Source: CAZCAC01 sp964496575 (lineage in GTDB: Bacteria > Planctomycetota > UBA1135 > GCA-002686595). Taken from it: DNA of 64,000 nucleotides. Each line of letters begins with the position of its first letter. Position 1 is the stretch's first letter. The position numbers and the translations under genes are program-made. The stretch is taken from the NCBI GenBank assembly GCA_964496575.1, contig CAZCAC010000002.1:62001-126000 (forward strand), read 5' to 3'. Shown here in pieces: positions 8,971-17,746 of the stretch. The notes under the pieces are model-generated. The model was not told the origin of the DNA. It saw only the letters and a program-made list of their open reading frames with translations, and ran no database searches.

Positions 8971-10677
8971 TCACGGCGTCCAGATCACCTTGTACCCGTT
9001 GGACGCGTTGAACTGGCTGCCGCACGGCGAGGCAGCCGGATTGCGGTACCAGCACTGGTAGTGCTTGACCTCGCCGGCGGAGACGTTGCCCGCCTTGGCG
9101 GCGATGCCGACGGTGGTGCTCGAGTCGCCCCACATGTCCGCCTGTCGGACCTGGAGCCGCACCAGGAAGCCGCCGGCGCACTGCAGCCCGTCGCCCCAGA
9201 GCAGACCGGGCGAGGCGTCGTTGTTCCCCTGGAAGTAGAGGCCGCTATTGAACGGCTCCTGGCTGGTGCAGGTCAGGACGAGGGTGTCGCTGGTGATGCT
9301 CGCCACGCCGCTGCCGGTGAGCTGCGCACCCGAGGCGTGTACGCCGTTCGCGCAGCCGGACTCGGGAACGCTGCCGTCGTTGTCGTTGTTGCACGGGCAG
9401 GGCGTGCCCGAGCCGGGGTCGCCGAAGCAGTAAAGCTCGCCGGGAGGGCCACCGCGTCGGTAGACGTACGCCGCGCCCAGGTCGATCAGGCCGCGCCCCG
9501 GTGCGCCGATCAGCGCCGAGTTTCCTTCGAGCGCGACCGAGGTGCCGAAGAAGTCGCTGTGCGCTGCATCGCCGGCCACGATCTCGTACTGCTGGGACCA
9601 GCTGGAGTTCAAGCGACCGAAGACGTAGGCGGAGCCCGTGTAAGGGTCTGGGTTCCAGCTCTCCGGGGCTCCGATCAGGGCCGTGCCGCCGCGGAGAGAG
9701 ACGGACCAGCCGAACCAGGCGTCCTTGTGCGGATCGCTCGCGAGCAGCTTGTCCTGCTCGGCCCAGCTCGAGCCGGAGCGCTCGAAGACGTACGCCGCCC
9801 CCGAGTGGCAGTTGGGGTTGCCGGGGCAAAGGTCGTCTTCCCCGGGGGCCCCGATCAGCACGGTGTCGCCATCGAGAGAAAGGGACATGCCGAAGGTGTT
9901 TCCGTACTCGCCGTCACTGGCCTCCAGCACGGCCTGCTGGGACCAGACCGATGCCGCCCTCTCGAAGACGTAGACCCGGCCCCCCGGAGGGTAGAGGGTC
10001 GCGCCGACCATGACCGTGTCCCCGTGGATCGAAACGGAGGTGCCGAAGCGAGAGCTGACAACAGGGAGATCCGCTTCGAGCTTGGCCTCCTGCCGCCAGA
10101 TCGAGCCCGACCACACGAACACGTACGCCGCGCCGTAGGCTGCCCCGAGTCCGCCCGCCGACGACGATCCGACCACCACCGTGTCACCCGACAGGTCGAC
10201 CGCATTGCCGAAGTTGTAGTAGTCCCCGCCATCACTAGCGGTGAGCTTGGTCTGCTGCGTCCAGGTCGAGCCCGACCGCGTGAAGACGTAGGCCGCTCCC
10301 GCGCCGAACCCGAGGTCGTCGTCGCCCCACGCGCCGATCACCGCGACGTCGCCTTCGAGGGCGACGGCGTGGCCGAACTCATCGTCAGCGACGGCCCCGC
10401 CGTCGATCTTGGCCTGCGGAGTCCAGCCGGAACCCGTGCGGACGTACACGTACGCCGAACCGGAGTCGACCCCGTTGTGGTCATCGTACGGGGTGCCGAT
10501 GAGCAGCGTGTCACCGGAGATCGCGACCCTGGAACCGAACTTGTCGTCGGGACCGCCGTCGTAGGCCATGATCCTCTCGTCCAGGATCCAGGTGTCGGGC
10601 CCCGGGGTCTGCCCGGTGGCGAGGGCGGAGGAGAGGCACGGAAACAGGAGAAGAACGAGACACGACCGGGTGTTCAT
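8971..10677 (-). CDS. Secreted seven-bladed FG-GAP-like beta-propeller with Cys-rich C-terminal domain
   Basis: 568 aa; ATG 10677 was chosen for its GGAGG ribosome site and signal peptide (MNTRSCLVLLLFPCLSSALA). Seven repeats of about 50 aa follow the pattern FG-x-SV-x-L-x-GD-x-x-LIGAP ... GAAYVFER, with WSQQ-x-KL linkers, matching one seven-bladed propeller. The shared terminal domain occupies residues 416-568 (8974-9432) and ends VIWTP. It is paralogous to the propellers at 13073 and 25532. The role is presumably extracellular; no catalytic motif is seen. Confidence 0.88.
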   Translation of the reverse strand: MNTRSCLVLLLFPCLSSALATGQTPGPDTWILDERIMAYDGGPDDKFGSRVAISGDTLLIGTPYDDHNGVDSGSAYVYVRTGSGWTPQAKIDGGAVADDEFGHAVALEGDVAVIGAWGDDDLGFGAGAAYVFTRSGSTWTQQTKLTASDGGDYYNFGNAVDLSGDTVVVGSSSAGGLGAAYGAAYVFVWSGSIWRQEAKLEADLPVVSSRFGTSVSIHGDTVMVGATLYPPGGRVYVFERAASVWSQQAVLEASDGEYGNTFGMSLSLDGDTVLIGAPGEDDLCPGNPNCHSGAAYVFERSGSSWAEQDKLLASDPHKDAWFGWSVSLRGGTALIGAPESWNPDPYTGSAYVFGRLNSSWSQQYEIVAGDAAHSDFFGTSVALEGNSALIGAPGRGLIDLGAAYVYRRGGPPGELYCFGDPGSGTPCPCNNDNDGSVPESGCANGVHASGAQLTGSGVASITSDTLVLTCTSQEPFNSGLYFQGNNDASPGLLWGDGLQCAGGFLVRLQVRQADMWGDSSTTVGIAAKAGNVSAGEVKHYQCWYRNPAASPCGSQFNASNGYKVIWTP

Positions 10678-10980
10678 CAGAGGGTCCTCCAGGGGCCGGG
10701 GGTTCCGAACGAGCGCTTCAGGGGGGCCCAACCTGAATGATGTCACGCCATCGCGATCCGGTCCGGGAAATCGATGGATACCTGCCCGAAGCCCGTATGA
10801 GGCCTTGGATTGCCTCTGGATAGTGCCCTCCGAGCCCTCCTCGCGGCGCAGGGTGTATCTCATTCGTTTTGTCATTGCCCGATCCGAGCATGAGAGGTAT
10901 CACCAAAACAGAGAGAGAATCAGTCGGGTCGCTTGCCAGCAACTTGTGAACGCAGCACCTTCAGATCGGAGAACAGACTA
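10678..10980. other. Divergent intergenic region (303 bp)
   Basis: The region lies between two divergently transcribed secreted-protein genes and should hold both promoters. I see no convincing -35/-10 pair, small gene or repeat. GGAGG for the minus-strand gene and GGAG for the plus-strand gene lie at its two ends. Confidence 0.5.
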
Positions 10981-11148
10981 ATGAACTGGAAAAGGATTCA
11001 ACTCGTCGGGCTCATCAGCTGTGCCCTCGCGAGCTTCGGAACCATCACCACGGCGCAGACTGGAACACTTGACCAGGACAGTCCGGCGCCGAGTGGTGCC
11101 AGCAGCGCCGGCTTCAACGTGGACTCCACGACCCTGACCTGGCAGTAG
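10981..11148 (+). pseudogene. Signal-peptide fragment cut off by an in-frame TAG
   Basis: ATG 10981 with GGAG upstream begins a clear signal peptide (MNWKRIQLVGLISCALASFG, then TITTAQ). The frame stops at TAG 11146-11148 after TLTWQ and then continues without any frame change into the secreted protein ending at 12030. Flanking codons are CAG-TAG-CAA, so a single C-to-T change in a CAG would create it. Either the gene is inactivated, or the TAG is read through, or the base is an error. Confidence 0.75.
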
Positions 11149-11187
11149 CAAGGGCGCGTCGGCATCGCCGGCCAGCTCGAGGGCTTC

Positions 11188-12030
11188 ATGCTGTACTTCT
11201 ACGGTCCAGTTGGAGCGAGCTGCGACATACGCTTGCGGCTCGGTGACGGCTGGAGTACCAATCCCACCGTCTTCACCTCCAGCTACACGAAGACGACCGC
11301 GAACTGGGAAGACGTCTACTTCGATGCCACGACCGCGGGGATCTTCCTCGCCGTCGGCGACACCTTCGTGATCGAGACCCAGGGTCATGGCAACGGCATG
11401 TGGCTCCGCGGTAGCTACATCGATCCCGCCTCGGGCCCGCCCCTCTACCCCGAGAACCTCTATCTCAACGCCAGCTCGACCTGCTACTCCAATTGCGGCT
11501 GGCGTCACGGATTCAAGACCTGGATGCTCACGGGATCGGTCGGCACCGGCTACTGCTTCGGTGATGGCAGCGGCACACCGTGCCCCTGCGCAAACAACAA
11601 CGACGGCAGCGTACCCGGATCGGGCTGTGCGAACGGGGCCTTCGCCTCGGGCGCGCAGCTGACTGGCAGCGGCACGGCCAGCCTCGGCGCCGACACCCTG
11701 GTCCTGGCCGCGACCGGCCTCGATCCGAACAACTCGGACCTCTACTTCCAGGCCAACAACGACCTCTCTCCCGGCAACATCTGGGGTGACGGACTCCAGT
11801 GCGCCGGCGGCCAGCTGAAGCGCCTCGGAGTCCGCTTCGCCGATGCGGCGGGTGCTTCCGATACCTCCGCCTGGACCACGCCGATCTCGGTGAAGGCCGG
11901 CAACATCCTGGCCGGCGATACCAAGTATTATCAGTGCTGGTACCGCGACACCTCCGGCGGCCAGCCCTGCGGCGTCGGTGTCAACGACTTCAACGCGACC
12001 AACGGTTACGCGATCACCTGGGCTCCCTGA
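11188..12030 (+). CDS. Secreted protein with Cys-rich C-terminal domain (body downstream of the TAG)
   Basis: The frame is open from the TAG at 11146 onward; the first ATG is 11188, which would yield a 280-aa product without a signal peptide. The N-terminal part (LEGFMLYFYGPVGASCDIRL) resembles a beta-sandwich of unknown type. Residues 122-280 (11551-12027) are one of the most typical copies of the shared terminal domain: YCFGDGSGTPCPC, LYFQANNDLSPG, KYYQCWYRD, ending ITWAP. Fused with the preceding fragment it would be a normal exported protein of about 349 aa. Confidence 0.8.
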   Translation: MLYFYGPVGASCDIRLRLGDGWSTNPTVFTSSYTKTTANWEDVYFDATTAGIFLAVGDTFVIETQGHGNGMWLRGSYIDPASGPPLYPENLYLNASSTCYSNCGWRHGFKTWMLTGSVGTGYCFGDGSGTPCPCANNNDGSVPGSGCANGAFASGAQLTGSGTASLGADTLVLAATGLDPNNSDLYFQANNDLSPGNIWGDGLQCAGGQLKRLGVRFADAAGASDTSAWTTPISVKAGNILAGDTKYYQCWYRDTSGGQPCGVGVNDFNATNGYAITWAP

Positions 12031-12081
12031 TATGGATGGACCCGTTCCCAGCTGATTGACGGGTTGTCTTCCGAAATACTC

Positions 12082-12119
12082 GACGAGCCGGCTGCGGTAG
12101 CCCCGCGGTCGGCTTCGTC
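12082..12119 (+). terminator. Terminator-like hairpin after the secreted gene
   Basis: Arms at 12082-12097 and 12103-12119 pair with G-U wobbles and one bulge around a short loop; there is no T tract. It closely resembles the hairpin at 98-135, and the 34 nt directly after the two stop codons are also nearly identical. Confidence 0.5.
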
Positions 12120-12212
12120 ATGTCGAGGGGCGGGGGCAGGTTGCGCACGACGAGCGGAGGCGGATCCTCGGTCGGCATTGACGAGCGGTGGCTCGAGGTG
12201 GAGACTCCCGCC

Positions 12213-12884
12213 ATGGTCGATTCGGCGGAAGCGGGCAGGACCCGGAGGGTTCGAGAGGTCTTCGACGACTGGGCGAGGCGTGGTCGTGCCGAGGGCATGG
12301 AGCGTTCACACGGCCCGACGGCCAGGCGTGCCCTCGCGCACCTGCCCTTGCCGGAGGGCGGTCGATACCTCGACATCGGCTGCGGAAGCGGCTACACGGT
12401 GCGCTGGGCAGCCGGGCGCATGCGCCGTGGTGAGGCCATTGGCGTGGATGTCTCCGAGGAGATGATCGAGGTCGCGACCTCACTGGCCCACGCGCATCCC
12501 CGCGCCCGCTTCCTGCACGGCGCCTTTCCCGACGTCGACCTGGAGCCGGGCACCTTCGACGCGGTCTTCTCGATGGAGGTCTTCTACTACCTCCCGCAAA
12601 TGGGTGTGGCCCTGGAGGCCGTCGCTCGACTCCTCGGGTCCGGCGGACGATTCGCCTGCGTCGTCGACTACCACGTCGGGAATCCGGCGAGCCATGATTG
12701 GCCGGAGGAACTGGGCGTCGAGATGAACCTGCTCGACGAGGCCGGCTGGCACGACGCCCTCACCAGCGCCGGGCTGCGGGTCGTCGAGCAGTCACGGATC
12801 CGCCTCCCCGCCGGTGAGACCAGCGAGGAATGGAAGACGCGCTACGGCTCGCTCCTCACCGTGGGCGAACGCGGCCAGAAGTGA
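12213..12884 (+). CDS. SAM-dependent class I methyltransferase
   Basis: 223 aa from ATG 12213, preceded by GGTGGAG. An ATG at 12120 would add 31 low-quality Gly/Arg/Ser residues and abuts the upstream hairpin, so the later start is preferred. The SAM-binding motif I is YLDIGCGSGYTVRWA, followed by an acidic turn at GVDVSEEM and motif-III-like sequence (LLGSGGRFACVVDYH). The fold is that of small-molecule or lipid methyltransferases. The substrate cannot be told from the sequence. It stands alone between two secreted-protein genes. Confidence 0.85.
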   Translation: MVDSAEAGRTRRVREVFDDWARRGRAEGMERSHGPTARRALAHLPLPEGGRYLDIGCGSGYTVRWAAGRMRRGEAIGVDVSEEMIEVATSLAHAHPRARFLHGAFPDVDLEPGTFDAVFSMEVFYYLPQMGVALEAVARLLGSGGRFACVVDYHVGNPASHDWPEELGVEMNLLDEAGWHDALTSAGLRVVEQSRIRLPAGETSEEWKTRYGSLLTVGERGQK

Positions 12885-13072
12885 CCCGACTCCGCCGGCG
12901 GGTGGCCAGCGCAGCCGAAAAACCGGCAAAAGGAGATCCGAGAAGCGCCACGGCGGAATCCTGGATAGCGAACACCACGCAATCGGTGCCTGACGCCCCC
13001 GCCCCGGGGGATTCGAACCGCAGTCCTAGCGCAACCGCCCTGGCCCCGACCGGGGACGGCATTCACGGTCCC

Positions 13073-14746
13073 ATGAAGCAAGCCCCGCTGGTTCCGCTCC
13101 CGTTCGCTTTCATCGCCTTCGTGTTCGCCACCATGGAAAGAGCGCCCGCACAGCAGGAGCTCTTCAAGCTGCACGCCAACGACGGCGGGTACTCCGACGA
13201 GCTGGGTCGGGCCGTCGCCGTCAGCGGGGATCTGGCGATCCTCGGTGCGATCGACGATGACGACAACGGCTCCAACGCAGGGGCCGCCTACATCTTCGAC
13301 GTGACCACCGGCCAGCAGACCGTCAAGCTGCTCGCCCTCGATGGGTCGTCGTATGATGACTTCGGTTACAGCGTCTCCATCGACGGCGCCCGCGCCGCGG
13401 TCGGCGCCTACCTCGACGATCCCAAGGGTTCGTCCTCCGGTTCGGCCTACGTCTTTCACGCCGTGACGGGCCATCAGGCCCTGAAGCTCGTGCCCGCCGA
13501 CGGTTCGGCCTACGACGAGTTCGGGTACTCGGTCGCGGTGAGGGGAGGCCTGGTCGTCGTGGGGTCGCCCCAGGATGATCCCAGCGGAGCCGACTCCGGC
13601 TCCGCCTACGTCTTCGACGCGACGTCCGGGCAGCAACTCCTCAAGCTGCTCCCCTCGGATGGCGCCGGGGGGGATCGCTTCGGTTCCGCCGTGGCCATGA
13701 AGGACCAGAGGATCGTGGTCACATCTCCGGAAGACGATGACAACGGGATCCAGTCCGGTTCCGTCTACGTCTTCGACATGATCTCCGGGCAACAGCTCCT
13801 CAAGCTGACGGCGACCGATGGTGTGGCGGGTGATGGATTCGGCTCGAGCGTGTCGACCTGGGGAGGCCGTGTCGCCGTGGGCGCTCCCTGGGACGACGAC
13901 CACGGCACATCCTCCGGGTCCGCCTACGTCTTCGACCTCTTCACCGGCGAGCAGCAACTCAAGCTGACCCCGGCCGGCGGCAAGACCTCCGATTTCTTCG
14001 GAGCGAGTCTCTCGCTCCGGGGCGGCGTCGTTCTCGTGGGAGCCGAAGGTCGAGACGACTCGGGGTCGAACTCCGGTGCTGCATACCTGTTCGATGCGAT
14101 CACCGGCGACGAGCTGTACAAGCTGCTCGCGAGTGATGGCGGTAGCGGCGACAGCTTCGGCAACGGACTCGCCATGAGCCAGAATCGTGCCATCATCGGA
14201 GCACCGAACGACGACGACAAGGGATCCAACGCCGGTGCCGGCTACGTCATCGCCATGCAAGTCGAACCCGGGTCCGGCTACTGTACCGGCGATCCGCTGG
14301 ACGGTACGCCCTGCCCCTGCGGCAACAACAACGACCGCAGCGTTCCCGGGTCAGGGTGCGACAACGGCGTCTTCTCCTCGGGGGCCAAGCTCGTCGGGGC
14401 GGGCAGGGCGAGCATCAGCGAGGACACGGTGGTCCTGATCGCGACGCACCTGGAGCCGCTCAACTTCGGCCTGTACTTCCAGGGAAACAACGATCTCTCA
14501 CCCGGTGTGGTCTGGGGCGACGGGAAACGCTGCGCCGGAGGAGGCGAGATCCGCCTGCAGACGCGAATTGCGGACGCGGATGGAACGTCGTGGACGACCG
14601 TCTCGATCTCGGCCCTGGGCAATGCTGTGGCCGGGAACAGCCGTTACTACCAGGTGTGGTATCGGAGCACGATCGCTCCGCCGTGCGGGGCGGGTGTCTT
14701 CGACTTCAACACGACCAACGGCTACACGATTCGCTGGCTGCCCTGA
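13073..14746 (+). CDS. Secreted seven-bladed FG-GAP-like beta-propeller with Cys-rich C-terminal domain
   Basis: 557 aa from ATG 13073 with a signal peptide (MKQAPLVPLPFAFIAFVFAT, cleavage near PAQQ). Seven highly regular repeats of about 52 aa follow, with the cores DDFGYSVSIDG, AVGAYLDDP and GSAYVFHAVTGHQ. They are more alike to each other than those of its paralogs, which suggests recent repeat homogenisation. The terminal domain is residues 403-557 (14279-14743) and ends IRWLP; its first motif is YCTGD and YYQVWYR lacks one Cys. Confidence 0.88.
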   Translation: MKQAPLVPLPFAFIAFVFATMERAPAQQELFKLHANDGGYSDELGRAVAVSGDLAILGAIDDDDNGSNAGAAYIFDVTTGQQTVKLLALDGSSYDDFGYSVSIDGARAAVGAYLDDPKGSSSGSAYVFHAVTGHQALKLVPADGSAYDEFGYSVAVRGGLVVVGSPQDDPSGADSGSAYVFDATSGQQLLKLLPSDGAGGDRFGSAVAMKDQRIVVTSPEDDDNGIQSGSVYVFDMISGQQLLKLTATDGVAGDGFGSSVSTWGGRVAVGAPWDDDHGTSSGSAYVFDLFTGEQQLKLTPAGGKTSDFFGASLSLRGGVVLVGAEGRDDSGSNSGAAYLFDAITGDELYKLLASDGGSGDSFGNGLAMSQNRAIIGAPNDDDKGSNAGAGYVIAMQVEPGSGYCTGDPLDGTPCPCGNNNDRSVPGSGCDNGVFSSGAKLVGAGRASISEDTVVLIATHLEPLNFGLYFQGNNDLSPGVVWGDGKRCAGGGEIRLQTRIADADGTSWTTVSISALGNAVAGNSRYYQVWYRSTIAPPCGAGVFDFNTTNGYTIRWLP

Positions 14747-14765
14747 CGGGGGGGCAACGAATTCG

Positions 14766-14897
14766 GTCCAGGGCGAGAGAGGAGTACTCACCCGTCGAAC
14801 CGGACGACGCCACGGTCTCGAGGGTCCAGCTCCCGCCGACCTTGACCGCGTACTCGAGGTTCCCGTCGGTCGCATCGTGGTAGCAGATGTGCGGCCC
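14766..14897 (-). pseudogene. Remnant of a WD-like secreted repeat protein
   Basis: The minus strand encodes PHICYHDATDGNLEYAVK, then GGSWTLETVASSG and EYSSLALD. This is the characteristic period of a secreted repeat family (PHISYYDA-NGDLKYA ... SWTIETVDSSG-VG-YTSLALD). Only one unit is left, with no start, signal peptide or further repeats, and it is squeezed between two intact genes. I read it as a decayed fragment. Confidence 0.55.
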
Positions 14898-15068
14898 GGG
14901 TCCCTTCGGGATTCCCCGAGAAACCCCTCCGATGCGCATGCACCACGCCTCGAGTGTCCCTGGAAACCGCTGCGGCCTCGGCATCGTTGCCCTGACCACC
15001 AGGACCAGATCCAGACACTCAGCTTCCCCTCCAGGCCGATCGACCGGCGACCGGTGTCGGCCGCGGGC

Positions 15069-16703
15069 TCAGGGCCAGAGAACCAAGGAGAGCACGGAGC
15101 TCAGCCCGAAGTCGTCCGGGGGCGCGGACCCGGGATCGCGGAACCAGCACTGTACGTAGAATCTCGCCCCGACGGCGGGACCAAGATTCGCCAGCTGCTG
15201 CTTCGTGAACGAGATCGAGAGCGTGCCCGTGGATGGACCGCCTGCCGCGCAAGGCTCCTCTCCCAAGGTGGCCGTGACCGTGGCCAGCCGATGGAGCGGC
15301 GTTCCCAGGCAGAGCCAGGAGTTGCCCATCGGCAGCTGGACCTGCGAGAGGCTCCACGCGAAGAACCCGGTGGTGTTCTCCGGAAGGCGGGGAACGAGGA
15401 GCTCGAAGTTCGGCCCCAGGCTCAGGCTCGGCGCGCCTCCATGCGCCATCAGCGCGCTGCATCCCAGCGAGGTCGTGGTCGGCGGGCACGCCTCCTCCCG
15501 CGGCCCCGGAAGACCGGTGAGCGCGAGCGCCGCCCAGGGCAGCAGGTAGTCGACCACCCCGTCCCCGTTCGCGTCAGGCACGACGGCGGCCCACGAATCC
15601 TGCCCGGTGCCCACGTAGAGGATGGCACCCGTCGCGCTCGAGTAGACGCGGAGGTCACCACCCCAGCAGGTCCAGAAGTCGCCGCCGCCGGCGCAGCGGT
15701 TCCCGGAAGCGACGAGGAGATCGAGTCGGCCGTCTCCGTCCAGGTCCTGGAACGAGTCCAGGTGGTGTCCGAACTTCCGGTCGTTCGACTCGCCCGCGAA
15801 GGCCAGGACCGTGGCGCCGTCCGCCCCGGAGAAAACGCGCACCCGGCCGAGTCGCGTTCCCGTGGAAACCGGCTCCGCCGGAGCCCCGACCGCGAAGTCC
15901 GGCACGCCGTCGCCGGTCACGTCGCCGATCGAGACCAGCGCCGCGCCGAACTGCCCGCTCTCGACGGGACCCTCCACCGAGAGGATCGGGCGCGCGTCGA
16001 CGCCGGAGTGAGCCGTCACCCGGCCGCGCCAGTCGGAGAACCGGCTGTCCGCGACCAGGAAGTCGGGAACCCCGTCGAGGTCGAGGTCCCCCGCCGCGCA
16101 TACCCTCCCGCCGAACGACTGCGTGGCTCCGAGGACCGAGCCGACGCGCGCGTGGACGGTCCCCGTCGCTCCGGAGAGCACCACGACCTGCCCCGCGAGC
16201 GTGGAGTCGTACGGCTCGAGCAGCCCCAGCGCGAGCTCGGACACTCCGTCGTGATCCAGATCTCCGACGGCGGTCAGCGCGTATCCCACGTAGGGCGGCC
16301 CCGGCGGAGGGGTGTACTGCCAGAGCCTCGTCCCGGTCGCCCCCGAGACGAGGCTGATGAAGCAGTTCCAGGTTGGCACGTGGAGACCCCGGACGGCGAG
16401 GTCCGCGTGGCCGTCCAGATCGACGTCTCCCATCGCGGCGACCCCGGGGGCGCCGCCGACGCGGATACTCAGGATCTCCTCGCCGTTCCGCCCCGAGTAG
16501 ACGTGGACGACCCTGTCCTCCGGTGCGCCGCCCCCCTCGCACACGGCGTAGTCATCGATCCCGTCGGCGTCGACGTCACCGGCGGGCGCCACGGTCTCGC
16601 AGTACTCCTGGGGCCACTCGTAGAGCAGCCCCTGGGCATCGGAGAAGGGGGTGAGGAGGCCGAGCAGAGCGGCCGTGCTGGCGATGCGAGGGATCGGGAT
16701 CAT
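15069..16703 (-). CDS. Secreted FG-GAP/integrin-alpha-like repeat protein
   Basis: 544 aa from ATG 16703 with a signal peptide (MIPIPRIASTAALLGLLTPF). Seven FG-GAP units carry calcium-binding loops of the type GDVDADGIDDYAV, GDLDHDGVSELAL and PDANGDGVVDYLL, the arrangement of an integrin-alpha N-terminal propeller. The last ~115 residues differ from the shared terminal domain but keep its last signature (FYVQCWFRDPGSAPPDDF, end LVLWP). This looks like a distant second class of the same terminal module. Confidence 0.85.
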   Translation of the reverse strand: MIPIPRIASTAALLGLLTPFSDAQGLLYEWPQEYCETVAPAGDVDADGIDDYAVCEGGGAPEDRVVHVYSGRNGEEILSIRVGGAPGVAAMGDVDLDGHADLAVRGLHVPTWNCFISLVSGATGTRLWQYTPPPGPPYVGYALTAVGDLDHDGVSELALGLLEPYDSTLAGQVVVLSGATGTVHARVGSVLGATQSFGGRVCAAGDLDLDGVPDFLVADSRFSDWRGRVTAHSGVDARPILSVEGPVESGQFGAALVSIGDVTGDGVPDFAVGAPAEPVSTGTRLGRVRVFSGADGATVLAFAGESNDRKFGHHLDSFQDLDGDGRLDLLVASGNRCAGGGDFWTCWGGDLRVYSSATGAILYVGTGQDSWAAVVPDANGDGVVDYLLPWAALALTGLPGPREEACPPTTTSLGCSALMAHGGAPSLSLGPNFELLVPRLPENTTGFFAWSLSQVQLPMGNSWLCLGTPLHRLATVTATLGEEPCAAGGPSTGTLSISFTKQQLANLGPAVGARFYVQCWFRDPGSAPPDDFGLSSVLSLVLWP

Positions 16704-16780
16704 GGTTTTTGGCTCCCCGGAGACCGGTAGCCGGCCCGCAGGGCGAGGTCTACATGCACCTCGCCGCGATGGGCTGCGAA

Positions 16781-17707
16781 TCACTTCACCTCAGCGCTGA
16801 ATCGCCGGCGAAACTCCTGCCAGGTCTTCATGGATCTGCCGAGGTGCTCCCGTGCGGGCAGCTCGATGGCGTAGCACTGCAGCCCGATCGGGCCGGCGTA
16901 GCCTCTCTCGATCAGCGCCTTCAGGAAGGCGAAGTTGTCGAAGCTGCCCCGGTCGAGAGGCTGGATCAACCGGTCCCACCCCGCGCCCTTCGCGTCCGGG
17001 CCTCCGTCGGCGCCGCAGATGGTCACGGAGAGGAGGAACGGCATGGTCGCGTCGAGCCGCTTCGAGAGATCCTGCCCCGCCTCCAGCTTGAGCCAGTGGC
17101 AGAGGTTGAAGGCCGCCCCGAGATTCCGCCGGTTCACCTTCCTGGACAGGCGGATGCCGTCGTCGATTGTCTCGGCCCAGAAGCCGACGTGATTGTAGAT
17201 GGCCACCTGGGCTCCATGGGTGTGCGCGAGGTCCGCCAGCTCGCGGAGGATCGGCACGGCGCGCTCGTCCCCGGCCGGATCGGAGCGCTGAAACTTCTTG
17301 CTGTGCAGATGGACGGTCAGGATGACTCCTGTGTCCGCGAGGAAGGTCGCCAGGTACTCCCCGATCCGGGGGTCGTACGGCTCCTTCTCCTCGTCGATGT
17401 TCACCTGGAAGTAGATGGTGCAGACCTCCAGCTTCCGCTGATGGAGCTCCTCCGCCAACCGCGGCAGCAGGTCGAGATTGTGGCCCTCGAAGCCGTCGAA
17501 GCCGAGCTCCTCGAGCAACGCCGCCTTCTCGGCGGGGTCCGTGGGGCCCTGATCACGCATGCTGTTGTTGAAAGCGTAGAACGTATTGTCCAGGCCCCGT
17601 CCCCTCGCCGAGTCCGCTACGTCCTGCGCCCGGCTCATCGTCGGACAGACCAACAGGCTCGTGATCAGGAAGATCAGAATCGTGCCGGTGGTGAATCGCG
17701 TGATCAT
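16781..17707 (-). CDS. Exported sugar phosphate isomerase/epimerase-like TIM-barrel protein
   Basis: 308 aa; ATG 17707 has AAGGAG 8 nt upstream and a signal peptide (MITRFTTGTILIFLITSLLV). The rest matches the xylose-isomerase-like TIM-barrel family (GFDGFEGHNLDLLPRLAEEL, TVHLHSK, FNLCHWLKLEAGQDLSKRL, GPIGLQCYAI). In the family His, Glu and Asp residues bind a divalent metal and isomerise sugars. It lies 39 nt beyond the stop of the Tat oxidoreductase on the same strand, so the two probably form an operon for periplasmic sugar metabolism. The exact substrate is unknown. Confidence 0.85.
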   Translation of the reverse strand: MITRFTTGTILIFLITSLLVCPTMSRAQDVADSARGRGLDNTFYAFNNSMRDQGPTDPAEKAALLEELGFDGFEGHNLDLLPRLAEELHQRKLEVCTIYFQVNIDEEKEPYDPRIGEYLATFLADTGVILTVHLHSKKFQRSDPAGDERAVPILRELADLAHTHGAQVAIYNHVGFWAETIDDGIRLSRKVNRRNLGAAFNLCHWLKLEAGQDLSKRLDATMPFLLSVTICGADGGPDAKGAGWDRLIQPLDRGSFDNFAFLKALIERGYAGPIGLQCYAIELPAREHLGRSMKTWQEFRRRFSAEVK

Positions 17708-17746
17708 GGATCGACTCCTTCTGTTCGTCAAATCGAATCGGGGCCC

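Noticed and set aside
9061..10740. Long antisense frame over the propeller gene
   Set aside because: Shadow of a high-GC coding region; no signal peptide or motif, while the opposite strand has both.
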